Assembly (NCBI RefSeq): GCF_027920545.1
Contig: NZ_CP115859.1
Span: forward strand, 124,001 to 188,000
Direction of reading: 5' to 3'
Source of the DNA: Chryseobacterium camelliae
GTDB taxonomy: Bacteria > Bacteroidota > Bacteroidia > Flavobacteriales > Weeksellaceae
DNA: 64,000 nt
Part shown: one piece after another, positions 51,761 through 61,061 of the stretch
How the letters are laid out: each line of letters starts with the position of its first letter
Numbering within the stretch: position 1 is the stretch's first letter
Position numbers and translations under genes: made by a program
Notes under the pieces: generated by a model
Seen by the model: only the letters and a program-made list of their open reading frames with translations
Database searches by the model: none
What the model was told of the DNA's origin: nothing

Positions 51761-52846
51761 ATGATTAAAAAATTATCAATATTCACATTTTTGATGCTTG
51801 GAGCAGCTTCTGTGCTTTATGCCCAGGAAGAAACAAAAAAACCTTTAAAAATAAACGGTTATGCGGAAGTGTACTATCAATACGACTTTAATAATCCCGA
51901 AAATAATACCAGACCGGGATTTGTGTACAGCCACAGCCGGAACAATGAAGTTAATTTAAATTTAGGTTTTGTAAAAGCAAATTATGAAACGGATAAAGTA
52001 AGAGCCAATATAGCTTTAGGAGTGGGAACGTATATGAATTCCAATTACGCGGCAGAATCCGGTGTTTTAAAAAATATCTATGAAGCCAATGTAGGAGTGA
52101 AAATTTCAAAAAATAAAAATCTTTGGATCGATGCCGGAATTATGCCGTCTCATATCGGTTTTGAAAGCGCAATCAGCAAAGACTGTTTTACTCTGACAAG
52201 AAGTATGTTGGCAGATAATTCTCCGTATTTCGAAAGTGGGGCCAAAATTTCCTACACAAGCGACAACGGAAAATGGTTTGTAAGCGGATTAGTTTTGAAC
52301 GGGTGGCAAAGAATCCAGCGGGTGGACGGAAATTCTACCGTGGCTTTCGGTCATCAGCTGACCTATAAACCGAACGAAAAAATTACGCTGAACAGCAGTT
52401 CTTTCATTGGAAATGACAAACCGGACAGCATAAGACAGATGAGGTATTTTCACAATTTGTACGGAAGTTTCCGGTTGAGCAAAAAATTTGCGTTAATTAC
52501 AGGATTTGATATCGGAGCCGAACAGAAAACGAAAGGAAGTGATCAGTACAATATCTGGTATTCTCCTGTAGTGATTGCTAAATATTCTCCAACAGAAAAG
52601 CTAAGTTTTGCAGCAAGAGGAGAATATTACAGTGATGAAAAAGGAGTAATCATTGCTACCGGAACAGAAAACGGGTTCAAAACCTTTGGATATTCTGTAA
52701 ATGCAGATTATTGGATCTTTCCGAATCTGGTTTGGAGAACGGAAATCAAAAATTTAAGCAGTAAAGACGATATTTTCCTGAACAGGGATAATAATTTGAA
52801 AACTAATAATCTTATGGCAGTGACCTCACTGGCGGTAAGTTTTTAA
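51761..52846 (+). CDS. Outer-membrane porin of the Kdp locus
   Basis: This 361-aa protein has a signal peptide (about 1-21, ending VLYAQ). It then shows repeating amphipathic strands typical of a beta-barrel (INGYAEVYYQYDFNNPE, VNLNLGFVKANYETDKVRAN) and a terminal Phe (SLAVSF). In Bacteroidota Kdp operons a putative porin commonly follows kdpC. It probably lets potassium or other small solutes cross the outer membrane. Specificity is not visible. Confidence 0.8.
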   Translation: MIKKLSIFTFLMLGAASVLYAQEETKKPLKINGYAEVYYQYDFNNPENNTRPGFVYSHSRNNEVNLNLGFVKANYETDKVRANIALGVGTYMNSNYAAESGVLKNIYEANVGVKISKNKNLWIDAGIMPSHIGFESAISKDCFTLTRSMLADNSPYFESGAKISYTSDNGKWFVSGLVLNGWQRIQRVDGNSTVAFGHQLTYKPNEKITLNSSSFIGNDKPDSIRQMRYFHNLYGSFRLSKKFALITGFDIGAEQKTKGSDQYNIWYSPVVIAKYSPTEKLSFAARGEYYSDEKGVIIATGTENGFKTFGYSVNADYWIFPNLVWRTEIKNLSSKDDIFLNRDNNLKTNNLMAVTSLAVSF

Positions 52847-52954
52847 TGGTTTCCATATTAACTGAAATTCCCTGTCGAGAAATCGGTCGGGATTTTATGA
52901 TACGGTATACAAGATGCGGGTAAAATTTTCTAACTTTCCTTAAAATATAATTGA

Positions 52955-53809
52955 ATGAAAAGATTCGACATTTTTAAAAGGTACTTAGGACAGCAGATTT
53001 ACACGGCGAAGGAAGAACATGAGTGGGAGACTTACGGAGAGATAAGAGAAGGAGTCATCTTTAAAGGATTCAATCTTTGGATTCTGGGATTCGCCATGAT
53101 TATTGCCTGTATCGGTCTTACCACCAACTCTATAAGTGCCGTCATTGGCGCAATGCTGATTTCTCCTTTAATGGGACCGGTGATCGGGTTTGCTTTTGGA
53201 CTGGCAATTAATGATAGAAATCTTAGAATTGAAGGAGCAAGGAACTGGGTTAAAATGACGATAGTGAGCTTAGCTTCGGCAACCTTGTTTTTTCTCATTA
53301 ATCCTTTCGATCATTCCACAGAACTGCTGGAATCTTTTCAAAAAGCATCAATCTTTGATATTTTTCTGGCCTTTTTCGGTGGATTGGCAGGTTTTATAGG
53401 AATTGTAAAAAAAGAAGGGGTAAAAATCATAGCAGGTGTTGCCATTGCTACGGCTTGTATGCCGCCATTGTGTACCGCAGCTTATGGAATTGCCCATCTT
53501 GATTTTAAATATTTTTTAGGTGGATTTTACTTTTACTTTATCAACTGTCTTTTTATTGGCTGGGCAACTTTTTTGCTGTCAAGGTATTTTAAATTTGAAT
53601 CTATTACTAAAGAAAGAGGGAAACGCTCTCTGAAGAATGTACTTTTATGGGATTTGCTGTTGGTGATCATGCTGGTTCCGGGAATATGGATCGGATATCA
53701 GAAATGGAAAATTGAAGAAGATTCTCCGGCGCAGCTTACAGATTCAGAAAAAATCCAAGCATTGGAAAAACGAATAGAAAGTTTGGAACGCAATGTCAGA
53801 CAAAATTAA
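52955..53809 (+). CDS. DUF389 family membrane protein
   Basis: This 284-aa protein has about six hydrophobic helices. Motifs are IGLTTNSISAVIGAMLISPLM and MGPVIGFAFGLA, then AGVAIATACMPPLCTAAYGI, the DUF389 (TIGR00341-like) pattern. The C-terminus is a short coiled coil (EKIQALEKRIESLERNV). The function of the family is unknown. Its 3' end overlaps the start of the KdpD-like gene by 17 bases when the first ATG there is used, tying it to the Kdp transcript. Confidence 0.8.
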   Translation: MKRFDIFKRYLGQQIYTAKEEHEWETYGEIREGVIFKGFNLWILGFAMIIACIGLTTNSISAVIGAMLISPLMGPVIGFAFGLAINDRNLRIEGARNWVKMTIVSLASATLFFLINPFDHSTELLESFQKASIFDIFLAFFGGLAGFIGIVKKEGVKIIAGVAIATACMPPLCTAAYGIAHLDFKYFLGGFYFYFINCLFIGWATFLLSRYFKFESITKERGKRSLKNVLLWDLLLVIMLVPGIWIGYQKWKIEEDSPAQLTDSEKIQALEKRIESLERNVRQN

Positions 53810-54959
53810 ACTTAAGACAATAAAAAAATACAATATGTCGGAAGGCGGAAATTCTGCGGAAGATTTTCTTACTCTTATCAAAAATTCAAGAAGAGGAAAG
53901 TTTAAAGTCTATATAGGAATGAGTGCGGGTGTAGGAAAAACGTACCGCATGCTGCAGGAAGCTCATGCCCTTTTAGAAAACGGAATTGATGTGAAAATCG
54001 GCTATATTGAAACTCATAATCGTAAAGAAACCCATGCTTTATTGGAGGGATTATCGATTATTCCCCGAAGAAAACTTTTCTACAAAGGAAAAGAGCTGGA
54101 AGAGCTGGATGTTCAGGCAGTGCTGAATCTCCGTCCGGAAGTGGTGATTGTTGACGAATTGGCTCATACCAATATTGAAGGCAGTAAGAATGAAAAACGT
54201 TGGCAGGATGTAATGGAAATTCTGGATTCCGGGATCAATGTGATTTCAGCGGTGAATATTCAACACATTGAAAGCTTAAATGAAGAGGTAAAAAGTATTA
54301 CCGATATTGAAGTAAAGGAAAGAATTCCGGATTCTATGCTCTCTCAGGCAGATGAGGTTGTGAATATTGATTTAACTGCTGAAGAGCTGATCAACCGGTT
54401 AAAAGCAGGGAAAATTTATGACCAGGCGAAAATCAACTCCGCACTCAATAATTTCTTTAAATCTGAAAGTATTTTACAGCTTCGCGAGCTGGCTTTAAAA
54501 GAAGTGGCATCACAGGTTACCAGAAAAGTAGAATCTGAAGTTACCATTCATAAAGCCATAAAAAAAGAAAGATTTTTAGCCTGCATCAGCTCCAATGAAA
54601 AAACGGCTAAAAATGTGATCAGAAAAACGGCACGATTGGCTAATTATTACAATAGTCAGTGGTATCTTCTGTATGTGCAGATTCCTCGTGAAAGCTCGGA
54701 TAAAATAGCTTTGGATAAGCAACGCCATCTGATTAATAATTTTAAATTAGCAACGGAATTGGGCGCGGAAATTATAAAAGTAGAAAATCCAAATGTGGCG
54801 CATACTATCATGGAGCAATGCGAAGAACGGAAAATTACGACGGTGTGTATCGGAAAACCTCACTTGAATTTATGGAAAATCATTTTAGCAACAGATACTT
54901 TTAATTCCTTATTGAATAAGTTGTCACAGGAGAACATAGATTTGGTTATATTAAGTTGA
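53793..54959 (+). CDS. Stand-alone KdpD N-terminal sensor domain with Usp region
   Basis: This 388-aa protein corresponds only to the cytoplasmic input half of KdpD. The KdpD domain has Walker A MSAGVGKT near residue 45 and Walker B VVIVDELAHTN, then SAVNIQHIESLNEEV. A universal-stress-like domain (250-388, FLACISSNEKTAKNVIRKTA) ends the protein. Transmembrane helices and kinase domains are absent; a separate kinase gene lies 417 bases downstream. A second start at 53,835 (MSEGGNSAEDF) would avoid overlap with DUF389. It probably senses intracellular K+ or ATP and acts on the kinase in trans; this is inference. Confidence 0.85.
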   Translation: MSDKIKLKTIKKYNMSEGGNSAEDFLTLIKNSRRGKFKVYIGMSAGVGKTYRMLQEAHALLENGIDVKIGYIETHNRKETHALLEGLSIIPRRKLFYKGKELEELDVQAVLNLRPEVVIVDELAHTNIEGSKNEKRWQDVMEILDSGINVISAVNIQHIESLNEEVKSITDIEVKERIPDSMLSQADEVVNIDLTAEELINRLKAGKIYDQAKINSALNNFFKSESILQLRELALKEVASQVTRKVESEVTIHKAIKKERFLACISSNEKTAKNVIRKTARLANYYNSQWYLLYVQIPRESSDKIALDKQRHLINNFKLATELGAEIIKVENPNVAHTIMEQCEERKITTVCIGKPHLNLWKIILATDTFNSLLNKLSQENIDLVILS

Positions 54960-55355
54960 AAATTTAAAATTGAAAGATGAAAAATCAAAATATTTTAAAG
55001 GATAAATCTTATGTTTTTGCCATAAGAATCGTTAAATTCTATAAATTTTTGAAAGAGGAGAAAAAAGAATTTGTCCTTTCGAAGCAGGTTTTAAGAAGCG
55101 GAACTTCTATAGGTGCAATGGTGGAAGAAGCACTGCAAGGAGAAAGTAAAATGGATTTTATTCACAAGCTTTCAATCGCCAATAAAGAAGCCAACGAGAC
55201 AAGATATTGGATAAGGCTGCTAAAAGATACGGACTTTATAGATGAGAAACTATCACAATCTCTTATTCATGATTTGGAAGAAGTGATAAGACTTTTAGTT
55301 TCAATAATTAAAACAACTAAAAACTCCGTTACAAAGTAATTTCAATTTTTAATTT
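54960..55355 (+). mobile_element. Possible inserted four-helix-bundle cassette with inverted flanks
   Basis: AAATTTAAAATTGAAAG (54,960-54,976) lies between the kdpD-like stop and the IVP start. TTTCAATTTTTAATTT (55,340-55,355) directly follows the IVP stop. They are imperfect inverted repeats (13 of 16 positions). The cassette interrupts the sensor-kinase pair. No transposase or target duplication is visible, so mobility is inference. Confidence 0.35.
54977..55339 (+). CDS. Four-helix-bundle protein (S23/IVP family), sense inside kdp
   Basis: This 120-aa protein has the family layout: SYVFAIRIVKFYKFLKEEKK, VLSKQVLRSGTSIGAMVEEAL, then KLSIANKEANETRYWIRLL. It is only a distant relative of the antisense copy at 48,506, so the two are not a recent duplication. 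It lies between the KdpD-like sensor and its probable kinase, flanked by inverted AT-rich arms. The function of this family outside rRNA intervening sequences is unknown. Confidence 0.8.
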   Translation: MKNQNILKDKSYVFAIRIVKFYKFLKEEKKEFVLSKQVLRSGTSIGAMVEEALQGESKMDFIHKLSIANKEANETRYWIRLLKDTDFIDEKLSQSLIHDLEEVIRLLVSIIKTTKNSVTK

Positions 55356-55376
55356 ACATCTATCAATTTACTTCAA

Positions 55377-57116
55377 GTGAAAATCAAAACAAAACTTAAT
55401 ATTGGGGTAGGTCTTTTGTTCATTATGATTATTGTGCTTTCGGTGTTGGGAGCATGGTACATCAACTTATTGAAAAAGGACACCAATAATATTCTGAAAG
55501 CGAATTACAATACACTTCAGTATTCCCGTAATATGTTATTAGCATTGGAAGAAATTAATTCTGATCCTTTGGCATTTAATGTTTTTGAAAAACAGCTGGA
55601 AAAACAGAAAAAGAATGTAACAGAGCCCGGAGAAAAGGAAGCAACGGATAATGTAGTGATTCATTTTCAGGTATTGAAAAAAAATCCGGAAAACACAGCG
55701 CTTCAATCTTCAATCAGGAAAGATATTGCAGAACTGATGCAGCTTAATATGAGTGCCATTGAGCATAAAAGCAGTGTCGCAGATGCTACGGCAAAAAATG
55801 CCATTGCGGCAATTTCGGGAACGGGAATGCTTTGCTTCCTGATTGCCTTTATTTTGATGGTAAATCTGCCTTCCAATATTGCCAACCCCATCAAAAGCCT
55901 TACGGAAAGTATCAAGCAGATTGCTAATCAAAATTATAAAGAACGAGTACATTTTGAAAGCAGGAGTGAATTTGGAGAACTGGCAAAATCCTTCAATACG
56001 ATGGCAGAAAAGCTTCATGAGTATTCTGAAAGTAAGCTGGATAAAATTATTCAGGGAAAACGACGCATAGAAACCCTTATCGACAATATGCATGATCCGG
56101 TTATCGGAATTGATGAAAACAAGAAAGTATTGTTTGTAAACGATGAAGCTTTAAAAATTACAGGATTGAAAAAAGAGAACTTCATAGGGAAGCTGATTCA
56201 GGATGTTGCCGTAACCAATGATTTGATCAGGGATATTATCAAAGAGATGATTCAGCCGGAGTCTCCAAACACGGTAAAAGAATCTATTAAGATCTATGCT
56301 GACGGAAAGGAAAGCTATTTTGACAAGGAGATTATTGACATTAATATCGTTCCTACCGGTGAAGAGCAGAGTCGTTTTATAGGTCAGGTAATTATGCTTA
56401 GAAATATTACGCCTTTTAAAGAACTGGATTTGGCAAAGACCAACTTTTTAGGAACGGTTTCTCACGAATTTAAAACCCCAATTTCTTCAATGCAGATGGG
56501 GCTGCAGCTGTTAGAAAACGAACAAATCGGGAATTTAAATGAGGAACAAAAAAATCTGGTACACGGCATTAAAGAAGATTCGGATCGGTTATTGAAAATT
56601 ACCGGAGAACTATTGAATATCACTCAGGTTGAAAGCGGTTTGTTGCAGCTGAACATACAATCTTCAGATATCCGGAATATTATAAAATATGCTGTGGATG
56701 CCAATAAATCTGCGGCAGAGCAAAAACAAATTCAATTCAGAATCAATATAGAAGAAGATCTTACCACTGTTTGGGCAGATCATGAGAAAACATCCTGGGT
56801 TATTAATAATCTTCTTTCAAATGCCATTCGCTATTCTTATGAAAATTCGGAAATTGAGATTTCTGTAAAAAAGGAAGACGGTAAAATAAAGTTTTCAGTA
56901 ACCGATTTTGGAAAAGGAATAGAAGAAAAATATCTGAATAAGGTTTTTGACCGTTACTTCAAGATTCCAGGTTCAAGAAAAGAAGGAACCGGATTGGGAT
57001 TAAGCATAAGCAAAGAGTTTATCGAAGCTCAGGGAGGTAATCTTTATGTAATCAGTGATTTTGGGGCAGGAAGTACTTTTTCTTTTTCATTAAATGAAAA
57101 AAAAGAATGCATATAA
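55377..57116 (+). CDS. HAMP/PAS sensor histidine kinase, probable Kdp kinase
   Basis: This 579-aa protein uses a GTG start. It has two transmembrane helices (about 8-27 and 146-166) around an extracytoplasmic helical domain, then HAMP (168-220), PAS (235-345), HisKA with SHEFKTP near residue 362, and an ATPase domain (NNLLSNAIRYSYEN, DFGKGIEEKYLNKVFDRYF, GTGLGLSISKEF). With the KdpD-like gene upstream and the NtrC-type regulator at the other end of the locus it probably completes the K+-responsive two-component system. Pairing is inferred from co-location. Confidence 0.85.
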   Translation: MKIKTKLNIGVGLLFIMIIVLSVLGAWYINLLKKDTNNILKANYNTLQYSRNMLLALEEINSDPLAFNVFEKQLEKQKKNVTEPGEKEATDNVVIHFQVLKKNPENTALQSSIRKDIAELMQLNMSAIEHKSSVADATAKNAIAAISGTGMLCFLIAFILMVNLPSNIANPIKSLTESIKQIANQNYKERVHFESRSEFGELAKSFNTMAEKLHEYSESKLDKIIQGKRRIETLIDNMHDPVIGIDENKKVLFVNDEALKITGLKKENFIGKLIQDVAVTNDLIRDIIKEMIQPESPNTVKESIKIYADGKESYFDKEIIDINIVPTGEEQSRFIGQVIMLRNITPFKELDLAKTNFLGTVSHEFKTPISSMQMGLQLLENEQIGNLNEEQKNLVHGIKEDSDRLLKITGELLNITQVESGLLQLNIQSSDIRNIIKYAVDANKSAAEQKQIQFRINIEEDLTTVWADHEKTSWVINNLLSNAIRYSYENSEIEISVKKEDGKIKFSVTDFGKGIEEKYLNKVFDRYFKIPGSRKEGTGLGLSISKEFIEAQGGNLYVISDFGAGSTFSFSLNEKKECI

Positions 57117-57223
57117 AAATAAAGGTAAATATTGGAATCTTCAGCTGCCGCAATGCTTACCACTTTAAAGAATAAAGTCTGAAAAAGTGAATAAGGCAGT
57201 ATTACAATGTAAATAAAGTTATT

Positions 57224-57580
57224 TTAAAGCTGATAATTCGAAATTACTAAGCGCAAAATAAAGTGAACATAGTTTTCTTCTGCTTCTTTTCTGTTGATAA
57301 GCTTATTCTTATATTCATACGAGCTTAAAACCTGTGCAGCCTTTTGGTACGCTTCAAAATCGTCACCTTTTATTTTAATTCTTCCGTTACCGGCTTTCGT
57401 ATTAATAAGCTCATTATCTAAAGTTCTGACTTTAAATAAAACATGATTCAGTTTTAAACGGGAACGCATAGAACCGACATGTCTTTCAACTATATTCACC
57501 TTGAATGAATCAAATACGATATTGTTAAAAACAAGATTAGAGCCGGGCTCCTGCGTATTGAGCTCAAGTGTATAGTTCAT
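57224..57580 (-). CDS. Uncharacterised small protein
   Basis: This 118-aa soluble protein has no signal peptide; I do not recognise the family. The N-terminal half looks beta-rich (YTLELNTQEPGSNLVFNNIV) and the C-terminal half helical (DDFEAYQKAAQVLSSYEYKN). A near-perfect promoter lies just upstream, giving a leader of about 10 bases. It converges on the histidine kinase and appears monocistronic. Confidence 0.65.
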   Translation of the reverse strand: MNYTLELNTQEPGSNLVFNNIVFDSFKVNIVERHVGSMRSRLKLNHVLFKVRTLDNELINTKAGNGRIKIKGDDFEAYQKAAQVLSSYEYKNKLINRKEAEENYVHFILRLVISNYQL

Positions 57581-57594
57581 AATTTTACTTTTTG

Positions 57595-57625
57595 CAAATT
57601 TACGCAGAAGGAAAAGATATACAAA
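57595..57625 (-). promoter_or_regulatory. Promoter with both -33 and -7 elements
   Basis: On the minus strand TTTG (57,622-57,625) is followed after 19 bases by TAAATTTG (57,595-57,602), an exact fit to the Bacteroidota TTTG-N19-TAnnTTTG form. It is the best promoter in the window and confirms the start at 57,580. Confidence 0.65.
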
Positions 57626-57682
57626 ATAAAAATAGTAGCTATGAGCAATTTTTGCATAAAAAATTTCATAGTATTGTAAAAT

Positions 57683-57714
57683 AACAAGGGTAAACCGGAG
57701 AGTTTACCCTTGTT
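57683..57714 (-). terminator. Intrinsic terminator of the T9SS protein gene
   Basis: AACAAGGGTAAAC pairs perfectly with GTTTACCCTTGTT (13 bp) around a six-base loop. It follows the stop at 57,755 on the minus strand. Confidence 0.75.
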
Positions 57715-57754
57715 TTCATTATTAGATCATTTTCAAACTAACTAATACAAAGTA

Positions 57755-59410
57755 TTAATTTTTAATTACTTTTTTGGTTGCTTCATTTCCTTTTTTATCT
57801 ACAATTTGTAAGAAATACATTCCTTTTTCTAAAGAAGAAACGTTGAGTTGGCGACTTTCTTTAGCGGTAGTAACCAGTTGTCCTGCTGTATTATAAATTT
57901 TCACAGAGGAAATTTCTTCTTTAGACTGAATATTTAAAACCGATTTTACCGGATTAGGATAGATAGAGAATTCGTTCACATCATCTTTTATAGTATCGCG
58001 GGTAGAAAGGAAAGAGGAAAAATCATAATTCTGGGCATAAGGATTGGTAGCACCTAGTCTGTTTTCTCCCCATGTTACAATAAACTGATTTCCGATACCT
58101 TTATTCAAAGTGATATTTCCTTTAGCATAAGCTGAAGTACCAATTCCTACACTGCCTCCGGGAAGGATAAAAGTAGAAGGGTTAGTATCATCTAGGATTG
58201 TTAAAGAAATGGTAGTAGGGTTAGCTCCGTTAAAATCACTTCCGATTGTGGCAAATACAGGTTTTGCTCCTAACATTTTCAGGTATCCTGCAGGTTGTTT
58301 TGAAGTTGAGGTTACAGGATAAATTTGCAACGCATCATCAGATAAAAGTCTGGCACCTGTATTTTTATCATATTTTTGAACAAAAGAACCTATTGAACCT
58401 TGAGAACTTGTGGTTAATCGGGAAAGTGCCCAAATATAATTGGACCCTGGATTCATCGCAATAGATGTATTGAACTCAAAATAGAGATTAGAGGTTGCAA
58501 AATCTACTCCGTTTATTCCCCAGGGAATACTTCCGTCCGGGGCAATTTTTTGAAGAAAGGAATCTGTTCTTGAAGAATTAGCAGCAGAATACCCCAAATA
58601 GAGATTATCATTATCCAGAACGGTGGTATAGTTCGTGTTGTATACGGTAGTTCTGTCCGATAATTTTGTTGGAGTTGCAAACATAGGTGCTCCCGTAGTA
58701 CTGTTATAACGTTGTGCGAAGAAAGTAGAATTAGTAGTGTATGCTACTGTTCTTGCATGAAATAGAGCCATAAAGCTGCCGTCAGAAAGAACAGCACCTT
58801 CTCCAAGGCTTGTTTGGGTGTAGGTGGCAGGAGCAGGAATGGTCTGAGTAGAAGGCCAAAGCAAATTTTTAGAAGACCCGTATTTACCCAATACGGCAGC
58901 TCCGTTTTTATAAGAACTGATGTATACTTCGCCTGAAGTTTTACCTGGAAAAACCTTAGGAACATATGCTGTATTTCCTAAATTAAGTCCATCAAGTCCC
59001 CAAAGTTCGACACCTGCCGTTGAAATTTTTTGCACATATCCTCTTTGTGTTCCACCTGTTTCCATAAAGGCGACATAAAAATTATTATCATTATCAATTG
59101 CTGTATTATAAATAGCAGTGTAGGTAGACATACTGAATGCAGGATCGCCTCCTACATGAACTTCCATACCATTAGGACCAAATAATTTGTTTCCGCTTTG
59201 ATCAAGAAGTTGAACATACATTTTGAAGTTGGTAGGAGCGGGCTGTGCTACCCAATACGCAAGAAACGTTTTTCCGTCGGAAGTGGTTTGTGAACTGACA
59301 GCCGATGCCGTTAAATCTGAAGCCGAGGTGTTGATCGCATAGTTGGTCGTCCATTGTGCTTTACCGCCAAGGGTTCCTAAAAGTGTTAAAAAAATGGCGA
59401 TTTTTTTCAT
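57755..59410 (-). CDS. T9SS type A sorting domain-containing secreted protein
   Basis: This 551-aa protein has a signal peptide (about 1-19, ending GGKAQ). The body has repeating beta segments with YLGYSAAN, YVAFMETGG and AILYNT-like strands, resembling a beta-propeller. The C-terminus has a clear T9SS type A sorting domain (EFSIYPNPVKSVLNIQS, SVKIYNTAGQLV, GMYFLQIVDKKG, KKVIKN). It would be exported by the type IX system and placed on the surface or released. No enzymatic motif is visible. Confidence 0.8.
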   Translation of the reverse strand: MKKIAIFLTLLGTLGGKAQWTTNYAINTSASDLTASAVSSQTTSDGKTFLAYWVAQPAPTNFKMYVQLLDQSGNKLFGPNGMEVHVGGDPAFSMSTYTAIYNTAIDNDNNFYVAFMETGGTQRGYVQKISTAGVELWGLDGLNLGNTAYVPKVFPGKTSGEVYISSYKNGAAVLGKYGSSKNLLWPSTQTIPAPATYTQTSLGEGAVLSDGSFMALFHARTVAYTTNSTFFAQRYNSTTGAPMFATPTKLSDRTTVYNTNYTTVLDNDNLYLGYSAANSSRTDSFLQKIAPDGSIPWGINGVDFATSNLYFEFNTSIAMNPGSNYIWALSRLTTSSQGSIGSFVQKYDKNTGARLLSDDALQIYPVTSTSKQPAGYLKMLGAKPVFATIGSDFNGANPTTISLTILDDTNPSTFILPGGSVGIGTSAYAKGNITLNKGIGNQFIVTWGENRLGATNPYAQNYDFSSFLSTRDTIKDDVNEFSIYPNPVKSVLNIQSKEEISSVKIYNTAGQLVTTAKESRQLNVSSLEKGMYFLQIVDKKGNEATKKVIKN

Positions 59411-59854
59411 AAGAATGATTTTAGATATTTCTCTACAACGTTACAGTGAATCAAAATATAAAGCTAATTTTTCACCACCTTAATACCACTTTGACAAGAG
59501 AAATTGACCACCTATTTACCACTCAAAATATTTTATATATTGAAAATCAGTTGTTTATTTTTTTAGTGATAAGCAATTAGTATTAATTTTTTCTCTGTTT
59601 ATTTTACACTACCAGGATCTATTATATTGTAATCATTGAAATTAAAACCAATTTGCTACTAAATATTCTTCAACGGTAATCGGTGAAATTTCAAAATAGA
59701 GACAACAGTTGTAATTTCACATTCGAATAGATTTGTTAAATTATTGGAAATTAATATTTTTATAGTGCAAATCATTTTTAATAGCTTACCTTTAAAAAAG
59801 AAATACAATTTATGATGACTTAAATTGTACTCTGTTTCAACATATAATAATAAG
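59411..59854. other. AT-rich intergenic region
   Basis: This gap between divergent genes shows no coding frame, no strong hairpin and no exact TAnnTTTG box. TATATTTTG on the minus strand about 40 bases before the T9SS protein start is off by one spacer base. Nothing else is supported. Confidence 0.5.
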
Positions 59855-60916
59855 ATGACCAGTAAAATTATAGGGGTAGGCAATTATATACCATCAGAAA
59901 CAATAACGAATCTATTTTTTGATCAGCATATTTTTCTGAATGAAAAAGGAATTCTCTTAAAAGAAGATAATGCCTCCATTACCAGTAAATTACAAAAGAT
60001 CACGGGAATCGAAGAAAGAAGATATGCTGCTGCTGACCAGGTTACCTCCGATTTGGGATTAATTGCCGCTCAGGCTGCTATCGAAAACTCCGGGATTGAT
60101 CCTGAAACACTGGATTATATCATTTTTGCCCATAATTTTGGTGATGTCCGTTCTGGTACCGTTCAGTCTGATATGGTTCCCAGTCTTGCATCAAGAGTGA
60201 AACATGCTTTAAAAATCAAAAATAATTTTTGTGTTGCCTATGATGTCGTATTTGGATGTCCGGGTTGGATAGAAGGCGTGATACAAGCAAATGCATTTAT
60301 AAAATCGGGGATTGCCAAACGTTGTTTGGTAATTGGAGCGGAGACTCTTTCGCGTGTCGTAGACATCCATGATAGGGATAGTATGATTTATGCGGACGGA
60401 GCAGGAGCAGTGGTATTGGAAGCCAATAACGAAGACGATTCCGGTTTGAAATCACACTTATCTGCTTCTTATACATTAAACGAAAAGGACTATCTGTATT
60501 TTGGAAAATCGTATAATAACGAAAACTGTCAGAATACAAGATATATCAAAATGGACGGACGGAAAATTTATGAGTTCGCCTTATCTAACGTTCCTGTTGC
60601 CATGAAAAAATGTTTTGATACCAGCGGATATTCTATACACGAGCTAAGTAAAATAATTATCCATCAGGCGAATGAGAAAATGGATGAAGCCATTATTGAT
60701 AGGTTTTTTCAGCTGTATGATGTAGCTGTGCCGGAAAATATTATGCCTATGGTCATCCAAAAACTGGGCAACAGCAGTGTAGCGACTATACCCACTCTCC
60801 TTACAATGATTTTGAAAGGTGAATTGAAACAGCATGATATCAAAAAAGGAGATATTGTCTTATTTGCTTCTGTAGGAGCCGGAATGAATATCAATGCAAT
60901 TCTATATAAATTCTAA
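59855..60916 (+). CDS. 3-oxoacyl-ACP synthase III family (KAS III/FabH-like)
   Basis: Starting at MTSKIIGVGNYIPSETITN the protein has 353 residues; an upstream ATG adds 10 non-conserved residues. The thiolase-fold catalytic triad is complete: Cys in VFGCPGW near 134, His in IIHQANEKM near 268, Asn in LGNSSVATIP near 305. ADGAGAVVLEA and FASVGAGMNINAILYKF are also family marks. KAS III enzymes condense acyl-CoA with malonyl-ACP to start fatty-acid or related chains. It stands alone and is longer than housekeeping FabH, so a specialised acyl synthase is possible. Confidence 0.85.
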   Translation: MTSKIIGVGNYIPSETITNLFFDQHIFLNEKGILLKEDNASITSKLQKITGIEERRYAAADQVTSDLGLIAAQAAIENSGIDPETLDYIIFAHNFGDVRSGTVQSDMVPSLASRVKHALKIKNNFCVAYDVVFGCPGWIEGVIQANAFIKSGIAKRCLVIGAETLSRVVDIHDRDSMIYADGAGAVVLEANNEDDSGLKSHLSASYTLNEKDYLYFGKSYNNENCQNTRYIKMDGRKIYEFALSNVPVAMKKCFDTSGYSIHELSKIIIHQANEKMDEAIIDRFFQLYDVAVPENIMPMVIQKLGNSSVATIPTLLTMILKGELKQHDIKKGDIVLFASVGAGMNINAILYKF

Positions 60917-61061
60917 GGTTATCTTAATGAATTACTTTCGATTTCTCAATGACCTCTTTTTTATGAATTGGATGAAAGGAGACGATTTAACTTAATTTAA
61001 CATTCATCGCATGTAACAAATATTCCCATATTGGTGTCTTATAGTTGAAAAACATATTTTA

